A DNA stretch of 8,203 bases. Origin: Syntrophomonadaceae bacterium. GTDB lineage: Bacteria > Bacillota > Dethiobacteria > DTU022. The translations under genes were made by a program, and so were the position numbers. Shown here one piece after another: positions 6,827 through 8,203 of the stretch. Position 1 is the first letter of the stretch. The number at the start of each line of letters is the position of its first letter. The stretch lies in assembly GCA_007127255.1 (NCBI GenBank), contig SKZS01000082.1, positions 1-8,203 of the forward strand, written 5' to 3'. Under the pieces are notes generated by a model, which made no database searches, was not told where the DNA came from, and saw only the letters and a list, made by a program, of their open reading frames with translations.

Positions 6827-6847
6827 AAGCGCTTATAAGTTTAAACT
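6827..6847. repeat. Cluster of overlapping palindromes, candidate operator
   Basis: Three perfect palindromes are packed together: AAGCGCTT (6827-6834), CTTATAAG (6832-6839) and AGTTTAAACT (6838-6847). They lie about 10 bases upstream of the ribosome site of the leftward operon, where a repressor or activator could act on transcription or on the 5' leader. The regulator is unknown. AT-rich palindromes can arise by chance, so confidence in function is low. Confidence 0.35.
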
Positions 6848-7004
6848 GAAATTATTACATTAATTCTACATTTTACCTGAACTACCTGCTATCCCTTTCC
6901 CCCAAAGACTATATTATTTATTTTCCGCGAATAAAAAAATAAGGACGAGAGAAAAGTTAGGGTTACAGAAAGATAAGTGCAATATCTCCGTGTCTTTAGT
7001 AAAA

Positions 7005-7034
7005 GGTGCTGAACCTTAGGCTTTTTGCAGCACC
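7005..7034 (-). terminator. Hairpin followed by a short T-run on the minus strand (possible attenuator)
   Basis: GGTGCTG (7005-7011) and CAGCACC (7028-7034) form a perfect 7-bp GC-rich stem around a 16-base loop. Read leftward, the stem is followed by TTTT (7004-7001), like a weak intrinsic terminator. No gene on the minus strand lies immediately upstream. It could therefore attenuate a long leader of the leftward operon, stop antisense transcription coming from the kinase side, or be a protein-binding inverted repeat. The loop is long and the T-run short. Confidence 0.35.
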
Positions 7035-7048
7035 GGGTGATTAAAGCT

Positions 7049-7077
7049 TTGCCCGCTTTCGGTTATGGTGGTAATAT
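7049..7077 (+). promoter_or_regulatory. Candidate sigma-A promoter for the histidine kinase gene
   Basis: TTGCCC (7049-7054) and TAATAT (7072-7077) are separated by 17 bases, giving 4/6 matches to each consensus hexamer. It would place transcription start near 7084 and leave a leader of about 80 bases before the TTG start. Plausible by eye only. Confidence 0.4.
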
Positions 7078-7166
7078 TAGTATAGAAAAAAACCTGAAAG
7101 AATAATTCATACAGGCATTAGATTATAAGTGAAGGAATTGACTTGACTTAAGGCAGGTATTATTCA

Positions 7167-8203
7167 TTGGATCGTAAAACAGCCCTTGTGTTAAACCTGG
7201 GAAAATACGGCGGTTATCTTGCTGTGCTGTGGGTTTCAATTGTCAACAGCGGGTTAACGCCATTCGGCCCTTTACTACCATTCATTTTTGTATTTGCCCT
7301 GGATAATATTCGCACCTATTACCTTGAAGAAAAATTGCCAAATTTGATTGTGCCGAGTTTATATATCCAGATGCTGCTGGCTTTTATGTTTATTTTTCTG
7401 GACGGCACCGCTGTCGGGGCGATACTGCTTATTATCCTGATTGCCGAAAGCCTGCTGGCATATCCCCGTCCTCATGGAGAGAGAATTCTCCTGATATCTT
7501 TAGCAGGCTTGCTCTCAGTGAACGCTGCCAGCCTCTATATTAAATCAGAACTGAGCTGGGAAAACATGGCAAGCACTCTGATTAACAGCCTCTTTTTCTT
7601 TTTTGTCTACGGAGTCAGTTTCATGGCCCGCAGGCAGCGCGAAGAAAAAGAACGGGCAGAAGATGCCCTGGAAAAATTGAACCGCTCCAGGACTGAACTG
7701 GAGATAGCACACAATAAATTAATTGAAGCAAACAAAGAAAAAGTACAGCTTGTAGCTGCCGAGGAGCGCACTCGCCTGGCCCGGGAGCTCCATGATACGC
7801 TGGCCCATACCCTGACGGCCATTATCGTCAGCCTTGAAGCAGGAAAAAAACTTTTGGAAAAAGACCCGGGAAAAGTCCTCATGGAGATAAGCAAAAGCCA
7901 GGAACAGGCCCGTAAAGGGCTCGAAGAAGTGCGTCTAACGGTCAAAACCCTGCGCTCTGACAACCTTGAAATAGTGGATTTTTTTACAGCCTTAAAAGGT
8001 CTGGGCCGGGACTATTCCGGAAGCGGCATAGATATTCACTTTGACCTTGATAAAGATCTCATTATACCCCCTTCCCTGCAAACCACTGTTTACCGTATCG
8101 TTCAGGAAAGCATAACCAACAGCATTCGACATGGAGAAGCCAACCAGATAAAAGTAAGGCTAAGCGGCAATAAGCAGAGCCTGCATCTCGAAGTTGAAGA
8201 TGA
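7167..8203 (+). CDS. Membrane-bound sensor histidine kinase, HisKA_3 (NarX/LiaS/DesK-type) family, 3' end cut off
   Basis: There are 345 codons to the right edge. Residues about 14-153 form roughly five or six hydrophobic segments without a large extracellular loop, suggesting an intramembrane or membrane-state sensor. Residues about 155-200 are charged and heptad-like (a signalling coiled coil). The dimerisation/phosphoacceptor motif is ARELHDTLAHTL (205-216), with His209 as the phosphorylated residue. Asp210 and His214 match the DxxxQ/H phosphatase motif. The ATPase domain begins near residue 300 with the N-box QESITNSIRHGEA (313-325, Asn318); the G-boxes are beyond the edge. TTG 7167 is the first possible start after an in-frame TAA (7149-7151), with AGG at 7155-7157 as a modest ribosome site. 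A NarL/LuxR-type response regulator is expected downstream by family habit. Control of the divergent acyl-CoA operon is possible but not shown. Confidence 0.88.
   Translation, partial: MDRKTALVLNLGKYGGYLAVLWVSIVNSGLTPFGPLLPFIFVFALDNIRTYYLEEKLPNLIVPSLYIQMLLAFMFIFLDGTAVGAILLIILIAESLLAYPRPHGERILLISLAGLLSVNAASLYIKSELSWENMASTLINSLFFFFVYGVSFMARRQREEKERAEDALEKLNRSRTELEIAHNKLIEANKEKVQLVAAEERTRLARELHDTLAHTLTAIIVSLEAGKKLLEKDPGKVLMEISKSQEQARKGLEEVRLTVKTLRSDNLEIVDFFTALKGLGRDYSGSGIDIHFDLDKDLIIPPSLQTTVYRIVQESITNSIRHGEANQIKVRLSGNKQSLHLEVED

Larger units (their letters stand above)
6805..7166. other. Divergent intergenic region between operon and histidine kinase
   Basis: These 362 bases separate two divergently transcribed genes and are AT-rich. 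I see no convincing protein-coding frame and no tRNA. Contents include a run of palindromes just upstream of the leftward operon, a 7-bp-stem hairpin, a candidate rightward promoter, an A-rich tract (6931-6942) and a tandem TTGACTTGACTT (7138-7149) just before the kinase. I could not find a convincing leftward sigma-A promoter. The best -10-like elements (TAATAT, TAATAA on the minus strand) lack good -35 partners at 16-18 bases. Confidence 0.6.

Noticed and set aside
6805..6828. Earlier TTG start for acyl-CoA dehydrogenase copy 1
   Set aside because: The AGGAG site at the right spacing points to ATG 6804; the TTG at 6828 has no comparable site.
7138..7166. TTGACT at 7138 as a -35 box
   Set aside because: The matching -10 position (TATTCA, 7161-7166) abuts the start codon and would leave no room for a leader; the site at 7049-7077 is better.
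7607..7963. 118-codon minus-strand open frame inside the kinase
   Set aside because: It is antisense to the conserved coiled-coil and H-box region and its Ser/Arg-rich composition is typical of a shadow frame.
1..8203. CRISPR array, tRNA, rRNA, insertion sequence or phage elements
   Set aside because: No regularly spaced repeats, cloverleaf-like sequence, transposase frame or terminal inverted repeats were seen by eye.

Overview
The window looks like a catabolic or reductive acyl-CoA gene cluster from an anaerobic, probably Gram-positive (clostridial/syntrophic Bacillota-type) bacterium. The grounds are moderate GC, purine-rich Shine-Dalgarno sites (AAAGGAGG, AGGAG, GAGGTGA), two likely TTG starts, and an oxygen-sensitive ATP-driven dehydratase/reductase system. 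The taxonomic placement is inference; no rRNA or marker gene is present.

Layout: positions 1 to 6804 form a tightly packed leftward (minus-strand) operon. In transcription order it encodes acyl-CoA dehydrogenase-like protein 1 (6804 to 5560), acyl-CoA dehydrogenase-like protein 2 (5537 to 4269), an unrecognised all-helical repeat protein (4255 to 2708), a small BcrC/HgdB-type subunit of the 2-hydroxyacyl-CoA dehydratase / benzoyl-CoA reductase family (2705 to 1596), a large BcrB/HgdA-type subunit (1589 to 174), and the first 24 codons of the ATP-dependent activator of that enzyme (72 to 1, continuing off the left edge). Gaps between the first five genes are 2 to 22 bases. A 362-base divergent intergenic region (6805 to 7166) holds palindromes, a hairpin and a candidate rightward promoter. 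From 7167 a membrane-bound HisKA_3 (NarX/LiaS-type) sensor histidine kinase runs rightward off the edge.

How the genes could work together: the activator would use ATP hydrolysis to push a low-potential electron into the two-subunit Fe-S enzyme. That enzyme would then remove water from a 2-hydroxyacyl-CoA or reduce an aromatic/unsaturated acyl-CoA. The flavin acyl-CoA dehydrogenase pair would reduce or oxidise the product, with electrons passing through ETF (not in this window). The order small subunit, large subunit, activator resembles the benzoyl-CoA reductase operons (bcrCBAD, badDEFG) more than hgdCAB or hadIBC. Having acyl-CoA dehydrogenases beside the enzyme recalls the reductive amino-acid and lactate pathways. 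The substrate cannot be assigned.

The unusual points are as follows. Both acyl-CoA dehydrogenases lack the usual C-terminal catalytic glutamate. An undescribed helical-repeat protein sits between the two enzyme systems. The large dehydratase subunit has an Arg6 tail, while an overlapping -1 frame encodes a plausible transmembrane peptide ending exactly at the activator start.
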